Positions 16,904 to 24,901 of a stretch of DNA of 64,000 nucleotides are shown here, piece after piece; the first letter of the stretch is position 1; each line of letters begins with the position of its first letter. The notes beneath the pieces are model-generated. The model was given only the letters and a program-made list of their open reading frames with translations. It searched no databases and was not told where the DNA came from. The translations under genes and the position numbers were made by a program. Source of the DNA: [Clostridium] hylemonae DSM 15053 (GTDB lineage: Bacteria; Bacillota; Clostridia; Lachnospirales; Lachnospiraceae); the NCBI RefSeq assembly GCF_008281175.1, contig NZ_CP036524.1, positions 3,224,001-3,288,000 of the forward strand, written 5' to 3'.

Positions 16904-16939
16904 AAACAGATAGACACCGCACATGAAAGGGGATTTGAG

Positions 16940-17731
16940 ATGAAAAAAGAACGGCACGCCCGGATCATCGAACTGCTGGAGAACCGTATGGTATGCACAC
17001 CGAAGGAACTGGCAGACGAACTCGCCTGCAGTGAAATGACTGTCAGAAGGGATCTGAACGAACTGGAGGCTATCAGCCTCGTACGCAGAAAGCATGGCTG
17101 CGCCTTCCTCGTGAAAGCCGCAAAACCGAATTATTTTCTCGAACAGATCGACGAGCAGCAGTATGAAAAGGAAGCGATCGCAAAGGCTGCCCTGCAGTTC
17201 GTTCATCCATACAGCGTCATCTGTATAGACTCCGGCACGACCGCCCACACGGTCTCACGCTTCCTTCCGGACAACATTCCGCTGTCTGTCATAACTTCTA
17301 ATCTCATGACTGCGGTAGAACTGTCCAACAAGGAGAACATCCAGACATATCTCGTCGGGGGGATGCTGTACCACAGGACAAAGTCCATCATGACCGAATC
17401 CGCCGAGCTGCTCACACAGCACCCCGCGGACGTGGCATTCATATCCGCCAGAGCCTTCCGCATCCCCGGCGGCGCGTTTGAGCACACCTACCCACTCGTG
17501 GCCACAAAAAAAGCGCTCGTGTCTATTGCCCGGAAAACGGTACTTCTCATCGACCACACGAAATGCGAGCACGTGTCGCTGTGCAATTCGATCCCGCTGA
17601 ACCAGATAGACGTGATGATCACGGACAACAAAACGTCGCCCGAGATCATCAAGAAGGCGGTGGGGCTTAAAAAAGAAGTCATTGTCGTCGATCCGGAGAC
17701 CTCTGCCATTGAGCATCATTACAAAGTATAA
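16940..17731 (+). CDS. DeoR/GlpR-family transcriptional regulator
   Basis: 263 residues: N-terminal DeoR winged helix (about 1-57, TPKELADELACSEMTVRRDLNEL) and C-terminal DeoR sugar-phosphate sensor domain (about 70-235) with ICIDSGTTAHTVSRFL, LVGGMLYHRT and LLIDHTKCEH. Such proteins repress catabolic operons and are released by a sugar phosphate. It is divergent from the dehydrogenase operon across 264 bases holding both promoters and an inverted repeat, so that operon is its probable target. It is also the only DeoR protein in the window and could act at the TTTCGTTT boxes at 3907-4104. Confidence 0.9.
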   Translation: MKKERHARIIELLENRMVCTPKELADELACSEMTVRRDLNELEAISLVRRKHGCAFLVKAAKPNYFLEQIDEQQYEKEAIAKAALQFVHPYSVICIDSGTTAHTVSRFLPDNIPLSVITSNLMTAVELSNKENIQTYLVGGMLYHRTKSIMTESAELLTQHPADVAFISARAFRIPGGAFEHTYPLVATKKALVSIARKTVLLIDHTKCEHVSLCNSIPLNQIDVMITDNKTSPEIIKKAVGLKKEVIVVDPETSAIEHHYKV

Positions 17732-17735
17732 GCCC

Positions 17736-17752
17736 GGCCGCCTAAAGCGGCC
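17736..17752. terminator. GC-rich hairpin between convergent genes
   Basis: GGCCGC (17736-17741), loop of five, GCGGCC (17747-17752), five bases after the deoR stop and 24 before the convergent phosphatase stop. No T run follows, so it is a weak or bidirectional terminator candidate. Confidence 0.4.
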
Positions 17753-17775
17753 TTGCCGATAACCTGCAGGACCTT

Positions 17776-18444
17776 CTATTCTTCCGCGTAGTTTCTTCCT
17801 GCCACAAGAGCGCTTCCCTTTCTGTCCTCTTCCGGCACAAAGCTGTCGTCGCTCCAGGCTGTTATCTCAACTTTGTCATCTTCTGATACCTCTACGATAT
17901 TGAGCGCCGCGTTGCCTATCGGTTTTACCTCCCACAGCTCGTTGACCGCTCTTTCTTCAAACCGCATCATAAGAAGTGTCAGACATATCATGTGGGATGT
18001 TATGAGTATCGTTTTTCCTCTGTTCTCATTTACAATTCTCCAGAACGCATCCGTGATCCGCTCCGACACTTCCTGAAAGGTGTCCCCGCCTTCGATCCTG
18101 ATCTCTTCCGGCCGGCTCCCCCAGAGCGCTATCTGGCCGGGATACTTTTCTTCCACTTCATTGCCGTCCAGTCCTTCCCACGCTCCGCAGCATATCTCCC
18201 GCAGTCCGTCGTCGGTCCGGACAGGAAGGGCGCGGTCTCCCCTGATGATCTCTCCCGTCTCATAAGCCCGCTTCATAGGGCTTGAGTAGATGACATCGAT
18301 AGGTTCCTCCTTCAGCGCTTCCTTCGCGTACCCGGCCTGCCGTCTGCCTTTTTCGTTCAGCGGGAGGTCTACGCTTCCGAGAAATTTACAAAGTACATTC
18401 CACTCCGTCTCACCGTGGCGTACCATAATAACTTTTGTCTTCAT
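17776..18444 (-). CDS. Histidine phosphatase family protein
   Basis: 222 residues with the N-terminal RHG motif (MVRHGETEWN) and the second catalytic histidine in ILITSHMICLTLLMMR, the layout of the phosphoglycerate-mutase-like / alpha-ribazole-phosphatase group. It hydrolyses small phosphate esters through a phosphohistidine. The second motif is SHMI rather than the common SHGG, suggesting a specialised member. It lies six bases after the lipoprotein gene on the same strand. Substrate unknown. Confidence 0.87.
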   Translation of the reverse strand: MKTKVIMVRHGETEWNVLCKFLGSVDLPLNEKGRRQAGYAKEALKEEPIDVIYSSPMKRAYETGEIIRGDRALPVRTDDGLREICCGAWEGLDGNEVEEKYPGQIALWGSRPEEIRIEGGDTFQEVSERITDAFWRIVNENRGKTILITSHMICLTLLMMRFEERAVNELWEVKPIGNAALNIVEVSEDDKVEITAWSDDSFVPEEDRKGSALVAGRNYAEE

Positions 18445-18450
18445 AAATCT

Positions 18451-19227
18451 TTACTCCTTTTCCGTCTTTTTTGACGGCTCCGTAAGCCTGCATCTGTCCG
18501 CAAGCCATGATTTTACATTGTCCTGTGTCACAAGCAGACGCATTTCTTCTTCCGGTACTGCCTCCAGCAGCAGATCCACATTTGCAAATTTATATTCGTC
18601 TGCATACGCTTCCAGCGCTGTTTGGAAATCTTCTTCGTTTGGCTTTAAGCCATATTTATTTGCCAGCACTTCCGCTGCCAGTTCCTGCTTGACCGATGCC
18701 TTGGCCGCTTTTTCAATATCCTTGTCCGTCATGCCGAGGGCTTCCATATAGGCGTCGTACTCTGTGCCCGCCTCTTTTGCGTAATCTTCGTACTGGCTTT
18801 TCAGATTTTCTTCCACTTCTTTCAGACGGTCTGCGGGATATTTCTTCACTTCACTGTTATCAATGACTTTTTCCCACACTTTCGTCTCCACCTTTGTCCG
18901 CGCCGCTTTTTCCTTTGCCGCGTCGATCTGTTTCTTAAGCTCCAGGCGGTACTGCTCCACCGTCTCCGCGGTATCGGACAGCGTTTCCTTTACAATGGCG
19001 TCCGTGATCTTCGTATCTTCCGGGAGATCATGCTGGGCCGTATAGCCTTCCATCATCCTTGCCACGACCTTGTCTATCTCTTCGTCTGTTGTGTCGGTGA
19101 CTTCCGCTTTTTCAACTTCTATTCCTTCGTATTTATCAATGGTTATATACTCATCTGACAGCCTGCCGGAGCACCCGCCGAGCATAAGAGCCGCCAGAAT
19201 CATCGTTAAAAGTGCTGTTTTTTTCAT
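18451..19227 (-). CDS. Trigger-factor-like lipoprotein
   Basis: 258 residues. Signal peptide with lipobox L16-G-G-C19, then ITIDKYEGIEVEKAEVTDTTDEEIDKVV, which resembles the linker before the PPIase domain of trigger factor, followed directly by a long charged helical region like the trigger-factor C-terminal arm (about 80-240). The FKBP-type PPIase domain itself is missing. It would be a membrane-anchored extracytoplasmic chaperone-like protein. Next gene is a histidine phosphatase six bases on. Function is inferred from similarity of pattern; family assignment is moderate. Confidence 0.7.
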   Translation of the reverse strand: MKKTALLTMILAALMLGGCSGRLSDEYITIDKYEGIEVEKAEVTDTTDEEIDKVVARMMEGYTAQHDLPEDTKITDAIVKETLSDTAETVEQYRLELKKQIDAAKEKAARTKVETKVWEKVIDNSEVKKYPADRLKEVEENLKSQYEDYAKEAGTEYDAYMEALGMTDKDIEKAAKASVKQELAAEVLANKYGLKPNEEDFQTALEAYADEYKFANVDLLLEAVPEEEMRLLVTQDNVKSWLADRCRLTEPSKKTEKE

Positions 19228-19250
19228 AATACTTACCCCACAGTTATGTC

Positions 19251-19275
19251 GGCAGTGTCCATTACTGCCTTTTTT
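19251..19275 (+). terminator. Terminator-like hairpin on the plus strand
   Basis: GGCAGT (19251-19256) pairs with ACTGCC (19264-19269), followed by six T residues. It is oriented for plus-strand transcription although the flanking genes are on the minus strand, so it would end antisense transcripts or is fortuitous. Confidence 0.35.
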
Positions 19276-19363
19276 ATTGTTTTAACCTTCCTTTTACAGG
19301 AGCACGCAACAACAAGAATTGCATCACATATCTTTTGGCCCGGTTTTCACAACTTGCCGGATA

Positions 19364-20251
19364 CTAACAGCCAAGCTCTCTGTGAAGGTAGTCCATCGTC
19401 TTTTTCATGCCGTCATAGACCGCGTCGTCCTCGTCTTCAAATATTGTGACAACTTCCAGATACTGCATGACATCGTCAAGCCCAGCGTCTGCCGTGGCGC
19501 GTTTTATCAGTTCCGGCGTTACGATCCCTTCTTTTGTAAAGTCCCAGTGGCGGTCCCACTGACCGTCTGTCTGCTGCAGATGGATGGAGCCGATGTAAGG
19601 AGCGCACGTGTGGAACCACAGCTCAATGTCTGCCTCCTCTTTAAGCAGCGGTCTAAAGAGCGCATGCCCCCAGTCCACCAGAAGCCCGACCGGAATATCC
19701 GTTCCTTCCAGATCCTTCATCATCTTGACCGATGCCTCCGGGCTGTGGGGAAATTCTGTTATGAGAGGGGTCGCCTCGATATGTATCTCCTCTATCCCTT
19801 TCTCTTTCCCGTAGGAGGCCAGGCGTCTTACATAATCGAGCATTTCTTCGTACAATGCTTCCCGCCTGGCAGGATCTAACGCGTCATCGTATGACATTCC
19901 GCCTACCGGCGTCCCCATCACCTTTGCCCCCATGACTGCCGTCAGGTCAACGGCCCGTTTGAAGAAGAGAAACGCCGCCTCCCTCTGCTCCTTCGACGGG
20001 GCGAGAAAATGCCCGTAGGAATAAGAGGCCAGCCCGCCGAACGTGGCGTCTATATGCACGCCGGCTTTTGCAAATGCGTCTCTGTAGCGCAGCGCCAATA
20101 CGTCTCTTAATTCTTCCGGCCACCACGGATCGATCAGGTCCCATGTAAACTGTACGTGATCCGTGCCAAAGTCATTTTTGCACATGAAAGCCAGCTTTTC
20201 CGGATCCATAAAACGCTTTACGGCAAATGACAGATTTAATCCCAGTTTCAT
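19364..20251 (-). CDS. Sugar isomerase/epimerase, TIM-barrel (AP-endonuclease 2 fold), copy 1
   Basis: 295 residues of the xylose-isomerase-like TIM-barrel family. Metal ligands appear as E in EEIHIEATPL, D and H in LLVDWGHALF, H in GSIHLQQTD, and E in YLEVVTIFE. Members include D-apiose isomerase, tetrulose-phosphate racemase (EryC) and tagatose epimerases. It ends the 28.8-19.4 kb unit (importer, split transketolase, FGGY kinase, dehydrogenase), but a 210-base gap with a hairpin separates it from the dehydrogenase, so it may have its own promoter. A second copy at 60414 differs at only five of 294 residues plus a terminal C. In an apiose-type pathway this would be the aldose-ketose isomerase feeding the kinase. 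Confidence 0.85.
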   Translation of the reverse strand: MKLGLNLSFAVKRFMDPEKLAFMCKNDFGTDHVQFTWDLIDPWWPEELRDVLALRYRDAFAKAGVHIDATFGGLASYSYGHFLAPSKEQREAAFLFFKRAVDLTAVMGAKVMGTPVGGMSYDDALDPARREALYEEMLDYVRRLASYGKEKGIEEIHIEATPLITEFPHSPEASVKMMKDLEGTDIPVGLLVDWGHALFRPLLKEEADIELWFHTCAPYIGSIHLQQTDGQWDRHWDFTKEGIVTPELIKRATADAGLDDVMQYLEVVTIFEDEDDAVYDGMKKTMDYLHRELGC

Positions 20252-20266
20252 ATTTATTCTCCTCGC
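19371..20266 (-). repeat. Duplicated segment, copy 1 (partner 60418-61307)
   Basis: From the last codons of the isomerase gene to just past its ATG and ribosome-binding site, the DNA is almost identical to 60418-61307. Outside these limits similarity stops abruptly on both sides. The duplicated block is therefore essentially the gene alone. Confidence 0.85.
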
Positions 20267-20374
20267 ATTATATAGTATTAGTGTTTATAACCCTTCTTCC
20301 CGAAACTGTATGCGGTACTCACCTGACGCTGCCGTTAAGTTTCCGATGTCCGGGCATCTTTAGAAAATGATAAT

Positions 20375-20411
20375 GGGGACAGTCCCCTCCATGCAAAAAG
20401 AGACTGCCCCC
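20375..20411. repeat. GGGGAC-type hairpin
   Basis: GGGGACAGTC at 20375-20384 pairs with GACTGCCCCC at 20402-20411 (one mismatch). It lies between the dehydrogenase and the isomerase genes. The GGGGAC core recalls the palindromic repeats at 5007, 5941, 35370 and 57990, so it may be a degenerate relative, or a terminator of the dehydrogenase transcript. The rest of 20252-20461 shows nothing else clear. Confidence 0.5.
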
Positions 20412-20461
20412 GTATAAAGAATGAGCGAATTCTCTCCCTTTATACCGTTTTTATGTACAGT

Positions 20462-21508
20462 TTATACAAACTTGACTACTGCTTTTATTACTTCATCCTT
20501 ATGGTTGAGGCTGTAGTCGATCGCTTCGATACAGTCTTTGAAGTCAAATTCATGAGAAACAATGTCTTTTACAGGGATCGCGCCTGAGGAAACGGCTGAG
20601 ATCGCTTTTGGCCAGAGATTTCTGTAGCGGTACACAGAGTATACCACACCTTCCATGGCGTTCAGTGTCGCAACATCCAGTTCCAGAACCGGCTCCGGTG
20701 ATACCCCGACGAGGGTCACCTTTCCGGCGCGTTTGATCAGTCTGCATGACTGCAGCGTTGTAATGCGGTTGCCCGCGCACTCATATACCTGGTCTGCGCC
20801 GCCGCCCGGCAGTGTCTTGGCGAATTCTTCTATACTTTCCCTCGTGCTGTTGAATACTCTTGTCGCTCCGACTTCCAGCGCTTTTTCAAGCCGTTTGTCC
20901 ATGACATCAGCTACATAGATCTCGCTGACCCCTCTTGCTTTCAGACTCATCACTGTACACAGTCCGATACAGCCGCTTCCGAGCACGATGGCGGTCTCAC
21001 CGATTCTTGCGTCCGACAGCTCCGTCGCATGCATGCCTACTGCCAGCGGTTCTATCATAGCGCCCTCCAGCGTCGTCATATTGTCAGGGAGCTTGTAGCA
21101 CATGTTCGCATCGTGCGTACAGTATTCTGCATTTACTCCGTCTCTTTCCCCCGGAATCGCAAGCATCTTGATATTTTTACACAGGTTGTAGTTTCCTTTT
21201 CTGCAGTCTTCACACTGTCCGCACGGCACTGCAGGCTCGATGGACACTTTATCGCCGACCGCAAATCCTTCCACCCCTTCTCCGATTCCGGTAACTACTC
21301 CGCCCGGCTCATGTCCGAGCGCGAGTGGGCCGTCCAGTGTCCAGTTCGCAAGCTGCCCCTCCTGATAGAAGTGAAGGTCCGAACCGCACACCCCTACATA
21401 TTCAAGCTTGATCTGAAGCTCGCCTTTTCCCGGCTGCGGTATATCGCGTTCTACCCATTCCAGCTTTTGTTTCCCTGTCAAAACACATACTTTCATCTTT
21501 CCTTCCAT
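20462..21508 (-). CDS. Zinc-dependent polyol dehydrogenase (MDR family)
   Basis: 348 residues. Catalytic zinc site GVCGSDLHFY and LGHEPGG; structural zinc site with four cysteines in CGQCEDCRKGNYNLC; NAD-binding AIVLGSGCIGLCTV. This is the sorbitol/xylitol/threonine-dehydrogenase branch of medium-chain dehydrogenases, oxidising a secondary alcohol to a ketose. It lies 35 bases after the FGGY kinase gene in the importer-transketolase operon, so it could convert an imported polyol to the ketose that the kinase phosphorylates. Confidence 0.9.
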   Translation of the reverse strand: MEGKMKVCVLTGKQKLEWVERDIPQPGKGELQIKLEYVGVCGSDLHFYQEGQLANWTLDGPLALGHEPGGVVTGIGEGVEGFAVGDKVSIEPAVPCGQCEDCRKGNYNLCKNIKMLAIPGERDGVNAEYCTHDANMCYKLPDNMTTLEGAMIEPLAVGMHATELSDARIGETAIVLGSGCIGLCTVMSLKARGVSEIYVADVMDKRLEKALEVGATRVFNSTRESIEEFAKTLPGGGADQVYECAGNRITTLQSCRLIKRAGKVTLVGVSPEPVLELDVATLNAMEGVVYSVYRYRNLWPKAISAVSSGAIPVKDIVSHEFDFKDCIEAIDYSLNHKDEVIKAVVKFV

Positions 21509-21543
21509 TATTCTCTACCTCTTTTCTTTTTTACTGAATGCTT

Positions 21544-23025
21544 TTACCTCGTTAATATAGTTCCAACTGCTGCTTTCCAGCCTTCATACTTTCTATCTCT
21601 CAATGCGCCGTCCATTTTCGGCTCATATTTTACCCGCTTTAACTTATTGAAAATGCGCTCGTCCCACACGCCGAGGGCAAGTCCTGCCGCGTACGCCGGG
21701 CCGATGCCCGACAGCTCTTCCGAATCCGGCACCTGCACCGCCGCCTCCGCAATGTCGCTCTGGAACTGCATCAGGTAGCTGTTTCTCGTCGGACCTCCGT
21801 CCACACGCAGCTCCTCCACTTTCACCTTCGCGTCCTCGCTCATCGCTTTTACGATGTCTGTGATCTGGTAGGCGATGCATTCCACTCCTGCCCGCGCTAC
21901 TTCCGCTCTTCCCGTCGTCCTCGTCATCCCGACGATGGCCGCCGCCGCGCGGCTGTCCCAGTACGGCGCTCCAAGGCCCGAGAAGGCCGGGACAAGATAC
22001 AGCCGGTCGTCCTTCACCGCCTCCCGCGCCAGCGCTTCCGTCTCCTGCGGGGAGCTGATGAGTCTCAAGTCGTCCTTCAGCCAGGTGATGACCGCTCCGG
22101 TGTAGTTCAGGTTCCCTTCCAGCACGTAGTTCACCTTCCCGCTCATGCTCCACGCCAGGGAGGTTACGACCCCGTGGGTGCTGAGCACCGGTTCTTCCCC
22201 GATGTTCATCATGATCGAGGAGCCGGTTCCGTACGTGGACTTTATCATGCCCGGCTTCCGGCAGCCCTGGCCGAACAGGGAGCCGTGGGAATCGCCCAGC
22301 ACCCCGTGTATCGGCACGGGCCTCGGGAGCAGCCCCTCAAAGTCCGTCTCTCCGAAGTCGGCGTTGGAGTCGCACACCTCAGCCAGGTTGGCCGGGTCGA
22401 TGCCGAACAGGCCGCAGATCTCCTCATCCCAGCGCAGCGTGAAGATGTTAAAGAGCTGGGTCCTCGATGCGTTGGAGTAATCCGTCTTGTAGGACGTTCT
22501 GCCCGTCAGTCTGTAGATGAGCCAGCTGTCGATGGTGCCGTGGCAGATATCGCCCGCGGCCGCCTTCTCCTTTGCCCCGTCCACGTGTTCCAGGATCCAG
22601 GCGATCTTGGAGGCCGGGAAGTAGGGGGACAGGTTCATGCCGGTCCTGGCGCGGATCTGCTCCGCCGCGCCGAGCTTCTCCACCCGCTCACAGATATCCG
22701 CGGCCCTGGCGCACTGCCAGACGATGGCCTGCCCGAGAGGGGCGCCGGTGGAGCGCTCCCACGCAAGGGACGTCTCCCGCTGGTTGCTGATGCCGACACC
22801 GGCGATCTGCTCCTTCGCAATGCCGGATTCCGTCACAAGCCGTGTTACCACCTCAATGGTATTGTGGTAGATCTCCTCCGGATCGTGGGAGACCCATCCC
22901 TTTTCATTCACGATCTGCCTGTGGGGCTTATCCGTTCTCCGGATGAGACTTCCGCTCCCGTCAAAGAGAAGGGCCTTTGTCCCCTGCGTGCTCTGGTCTA
23001 TGCTGATAATAAATTTGTCTGACAT
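21544..23025 (-). CDS. Glycerol-kinase-like FGGY kinase
   Basis: 493 residues. ISIDQSTQGTKALLFD phosphate loop and GISNQRETSLAWERSTG as in glycerol kinase; the following glycerol kinase motif VWQDRR reads VWQCAR, so the aspartate before the arginine is a cysteine. This points to a substrate other than glycerol, such as a branched or four/five-carbon ketose (apulose kinase is an FGGY member). Start at 23025 has AGGAG eight bases upstream; the longer frame to 23043 is less likely. It follows the split transketolase genes after a 79-base gap holding a double palindrome, in the importer operon. The gene is visibly richer in G and C than its neighbours. Confidence 0.87.
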   Translation of the reverse strand: MSDKFIISIDQSTQGTKALLFDGSGSLIRRTDKPHRQIVNEKGWVSHDPEEIYHNTIEVVTRLVTESGIAKEQIAGVGISNQRETSLAWERSTGAPLGQAIVWQCARAADICERVEKLGAAEQIRARTGMNLSPYFPASKIAWILEHVDGAKEKAAAGDICHGTIDSWLIYRLTGRTSYKTDYSNASRTQLFNIFTLRWDEEICGLFGIDPANLAEVCDSNADFGETDFEGLLPRPVPIHGVLGDSHGSLFGQGCRKPGMIKSTYGTGSSIMMNIGEEPVLSTHGVVTSLAWSMSGKVNYVLEGNLNYTGAVITWLKDDLRLISSPQETEALAREAVKDDRLYLVPAFSGLGAPYWDSRAAAAIVGMTRTTGRAEVARAGVECIAYQITDIVKAMSEDAKVKVEELRVDGGPTRNSYLMQFQSDIAEAAVQVPDSEELSGIGPAYAAGLALGVWDERIFNKLKRVKYEPKMDGALRDRKYEGWKAAVGTILTR

Positions 23026-23055
23026 CTTATCCGCTCCTATCATAAGGGTTTCACG

Positions 23056-23097
23056 AAAGGGGTCAGACCCCTTTGGCCATAGGGGTCTGACCCCTAT
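23056..23097. repeat. Paired 19-bp palindromes with GGGGTC arms
   Basis: AAAGGGGTC-A-GACCCCTTT at 23056-23074 and ATAGGGGTC-T-GACCCCTAT at 23079-23097, separated by GGCC. Both are perfect palindromes around one base and are near-mirror images, so the whole can fold as one long hairpin or two. It sits between the transketolase C-half and the FGGY kinase genes. It looks like a REP-type intergenic element or processing site within the operon. Confidence 0.75.
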
Positions 23098-23104
23098 GAA
23101 AATT

Positions 23105-24034
23105 CTACAAAACTTCCTTTATTGTCTTTACAATTCCTTCTGCGTCCAGTCCGTAATACTGGAACACTTCCTTCGACGTTCCCGTGATGACCGGGGCGTC
23201 CGGCAGTGACAGGTTCACGACCTTCTTCGGGCATTCGCTCCCTACTACCTGGCTCACCATGGAGCCCAGTCCTCCGTACGGCGCGTGTTCTTCCACCGTC
23301 ACCACTGCCTTGGCGTTCTGAGCTGCCTTTACGACGGCTTCTTTATCGAGTGGTTTCACGCAGTACATGTCTACCACCGTCACGCTGATCCCTTCTTCTT
23401 TCAGCTTCGCCGCGGCGTCCGCCGCCGGCTTCACCATCTCTCCGCAGGCGATCACCGCCACGTCGCTCCCTTCTGTCACGAAGGTCGCTTTATCCATCTC
23501 AAACGGCACGTTCCCTTCTTCGTACACGTCGTCCACCGCGTTGCGGCCCACCCGGATGTACGCCGGCTTGTCATCCGCCAGCAGCGCTCTCGTCAGGCAC
23601 TCCGTCTGCAGACGGTCGCTCGGCAGGTACACCCGCATGTTCGGCACCGCCGCCATGGCCGCGATGTCCTGGGCCGAGTGGTGGCTCATCCCGAGCGCGC
23701 CGTAGCTCACGCCGCCGCTGATCCCGATGAGCTTTACGTTTGTGTTCGAGTACGCCACATCTATCTTGCACTGCTCATAGCTCCGCGTGGAGAGGAAGCA
23801 GGCCGGGGACGCCGCGTACGGCTTCTTCCCGCATTTTGCAAGGCCGGCGGAGATGCTCACCAGGTTCTGCTCCGCGATCCCCGTCTCCACGAACTGGTCC
23901 GGCAGCCCGCTGGCAAATGGGGTGAACGACGCGCTCCCGCGGGAGTCGCTGCACAGCGCCACCACATCTTTATCTTTTTTTGCCGCCTCCATCAGGACTT
24001 CACACATCACCTGTTTGTTTGCCGTCTTAGCCAT
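23105..24034 (-). CDS. Transketolase, C-terminal subunit (set 1)
   Basis: 309 residues covering the pyrimidine-binding and C-terminal domains of transketolase: VALCSDSRGSASF, FVETGIAEQNLVSISAGLA, ISGGVSYGALGMSHHSAQD and VTVEEHAPYGGLGSMV. It pairs with the N-terminal subunit whose stop overlaps its ATG by 8 bases (24027-24034). Split transketolases in sugar loci include apulose-4-phosphate transketolase (AptA/AptB), which yields DHAP and xylulose 5-phosphate. The frame upstream to 24094 lies inside the partner gene and is rejected; AAAGGAGGCGG precedes the chosen ATG. Confidence 0.9.
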   Translation of the reverse strand: MAKTANKQVMCEVLMEAAKKDKDVVALCSDSRGSASFTPFASGLPDQFVETGIAEQNLVSISAGLAKCGKKPYAASPACFLSTRSYEQCKIDVAYSNTNVKLIGISGGVSYGALGMSHHSAQDIAAMAAVPNMRVYLPSDRLQTECLTRALLADDKPAYIRVGRNAVDDVYEEGNVPFEMDKATFVTEGSDVAVIACGEMVKPAADAAAKLKEEGISVTVVDMYCVKPLDKEAVVKAAQNAKAVVTVEEHAPYGGLGSMVSQVVGSECPKKVVNLSLPDAPVITGTSKEVFQYYGLDAEGIVKTIKEVL

Positions 24035-24860
24035 GAAGCGCCGCCTCCTTTCTCTCTGCCAGATCTTTTCTGATCTGCGCAAGTTCCTCTTCATTCGGGA
24101 CCTTATGATGCCAGTTTGCCTTGTTCTCCATCACGGAAGAGCCCTTGCCCTTCACCGTGTTGGCGATCAGCACGGTGGGCTGTCCCTTCACCGTCTTCGC
24201 CTCCTCAAACGCCGCGTGCAGCTGATCGATGTCGTTGCCGTCCGCCACGTCGATAACGTGCCATCCGAAGGCGCCAAACCTTTCATGCAGGTCGTCGTGT
24301 CCCATCACGTCCTCCGTATTGCCGGATATCTGCAGCCGGTTCCGGTCCACCACCGCGCACAGGTTGTCGAGCTTATACTGGCAGGCCGCCATGGCGCCCT
24401 CCCACACAGAGCCCTCGGCCAGCTCGCCGTCGCCCATCACCGTGTACACCCGGTAATCCTGGCCGTTCATCTTTCCCGCCAGCGCCATGCCGACGCAGAC
24501 CGGAAGGCCGTGCCCGAGGGAGCCGGAGTTCATCTCCACTCCGGGCAGCTTGTTGTTCGGATGGCCGATGAATTTGGAGCCGAACTTGCTGAACGTGGAG
24601 ATCAGTTCCTTTTTGTCAAAGAAGCCTTTCTCCGCCAGCACCGCGTAGTATGCCTCCACAGAATGTCCCTTGCTCATGACGAACTTGTCACGGTCCGGGT
24701 CGTCCTGGTTCTCAGGACTTATGTTCATCTGGCAGAAGTACAGCTCTGTCAGGATCTCAAGCACGCTCATGTCGCCGCCGATGTGGCCGGCCTTTCCTTC
24801 CACGATCATGTCGATCACGGTCTCCCTTAATTCGTAAGCCAAAGCTTTCAGATTTTCCAT
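24027..24860 (-). CDS. Transketolase, N-terminal subunit (set 1)
   Basis: 277 residues, the ThDP-binding half: GHIGGDMSVLEILTELYF, GSLGHGLPVCVGMALAGK, the ThDP motif VMGDGELAEGSVWEGAMAA, then the cofactor-side block NTVKGKGSSVMEN. It forms a heterotetramer with the C-terminal subunit. Together with importer, FGGY kinase, dehydrogenase and TIM-barrel isomerase it reproduces the gene set of the described D-apiose non-oxidative pathway; the substrate is inferred. A second set is at 31298-33073. Confidence 0.9.
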   Translation of the reverse strand: MENLKALAYELRETVIDMIVEGKAGHIGGDMSVLEILTELYFCQMNISPENQDDPDRDKFVMSKGHSVEAYYAVLAEKGFFDKKELISTFSKFGSKFIGHPNNKLPGVEMNSGSLGHGLPVCVGMALAGKMNGQDYRVYTVMGDGELAEGSVWEGAMAACQYKLDNLCAVVDRNRLQISGNTEDVMGHDDLHERFGAFGWHVIDVADGNDIDQLHAAFEEAKTVKGQPTVLIANTVKGKGSSVMENKANWHHKVPNEEELAQIRKDLAERKEAALHG

Positions 24861-24901
24861 ATTTCCGTCCTTTCTATTTCCACTGCTATGTATCGCACCG
24901 C

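Noticed and set aside
23787-24830. 347-codon plus-strand frame across the split transketolase genes
   Set aside because: Antisense to two genes with full transketolase motifs; it shows no recognisable domain.
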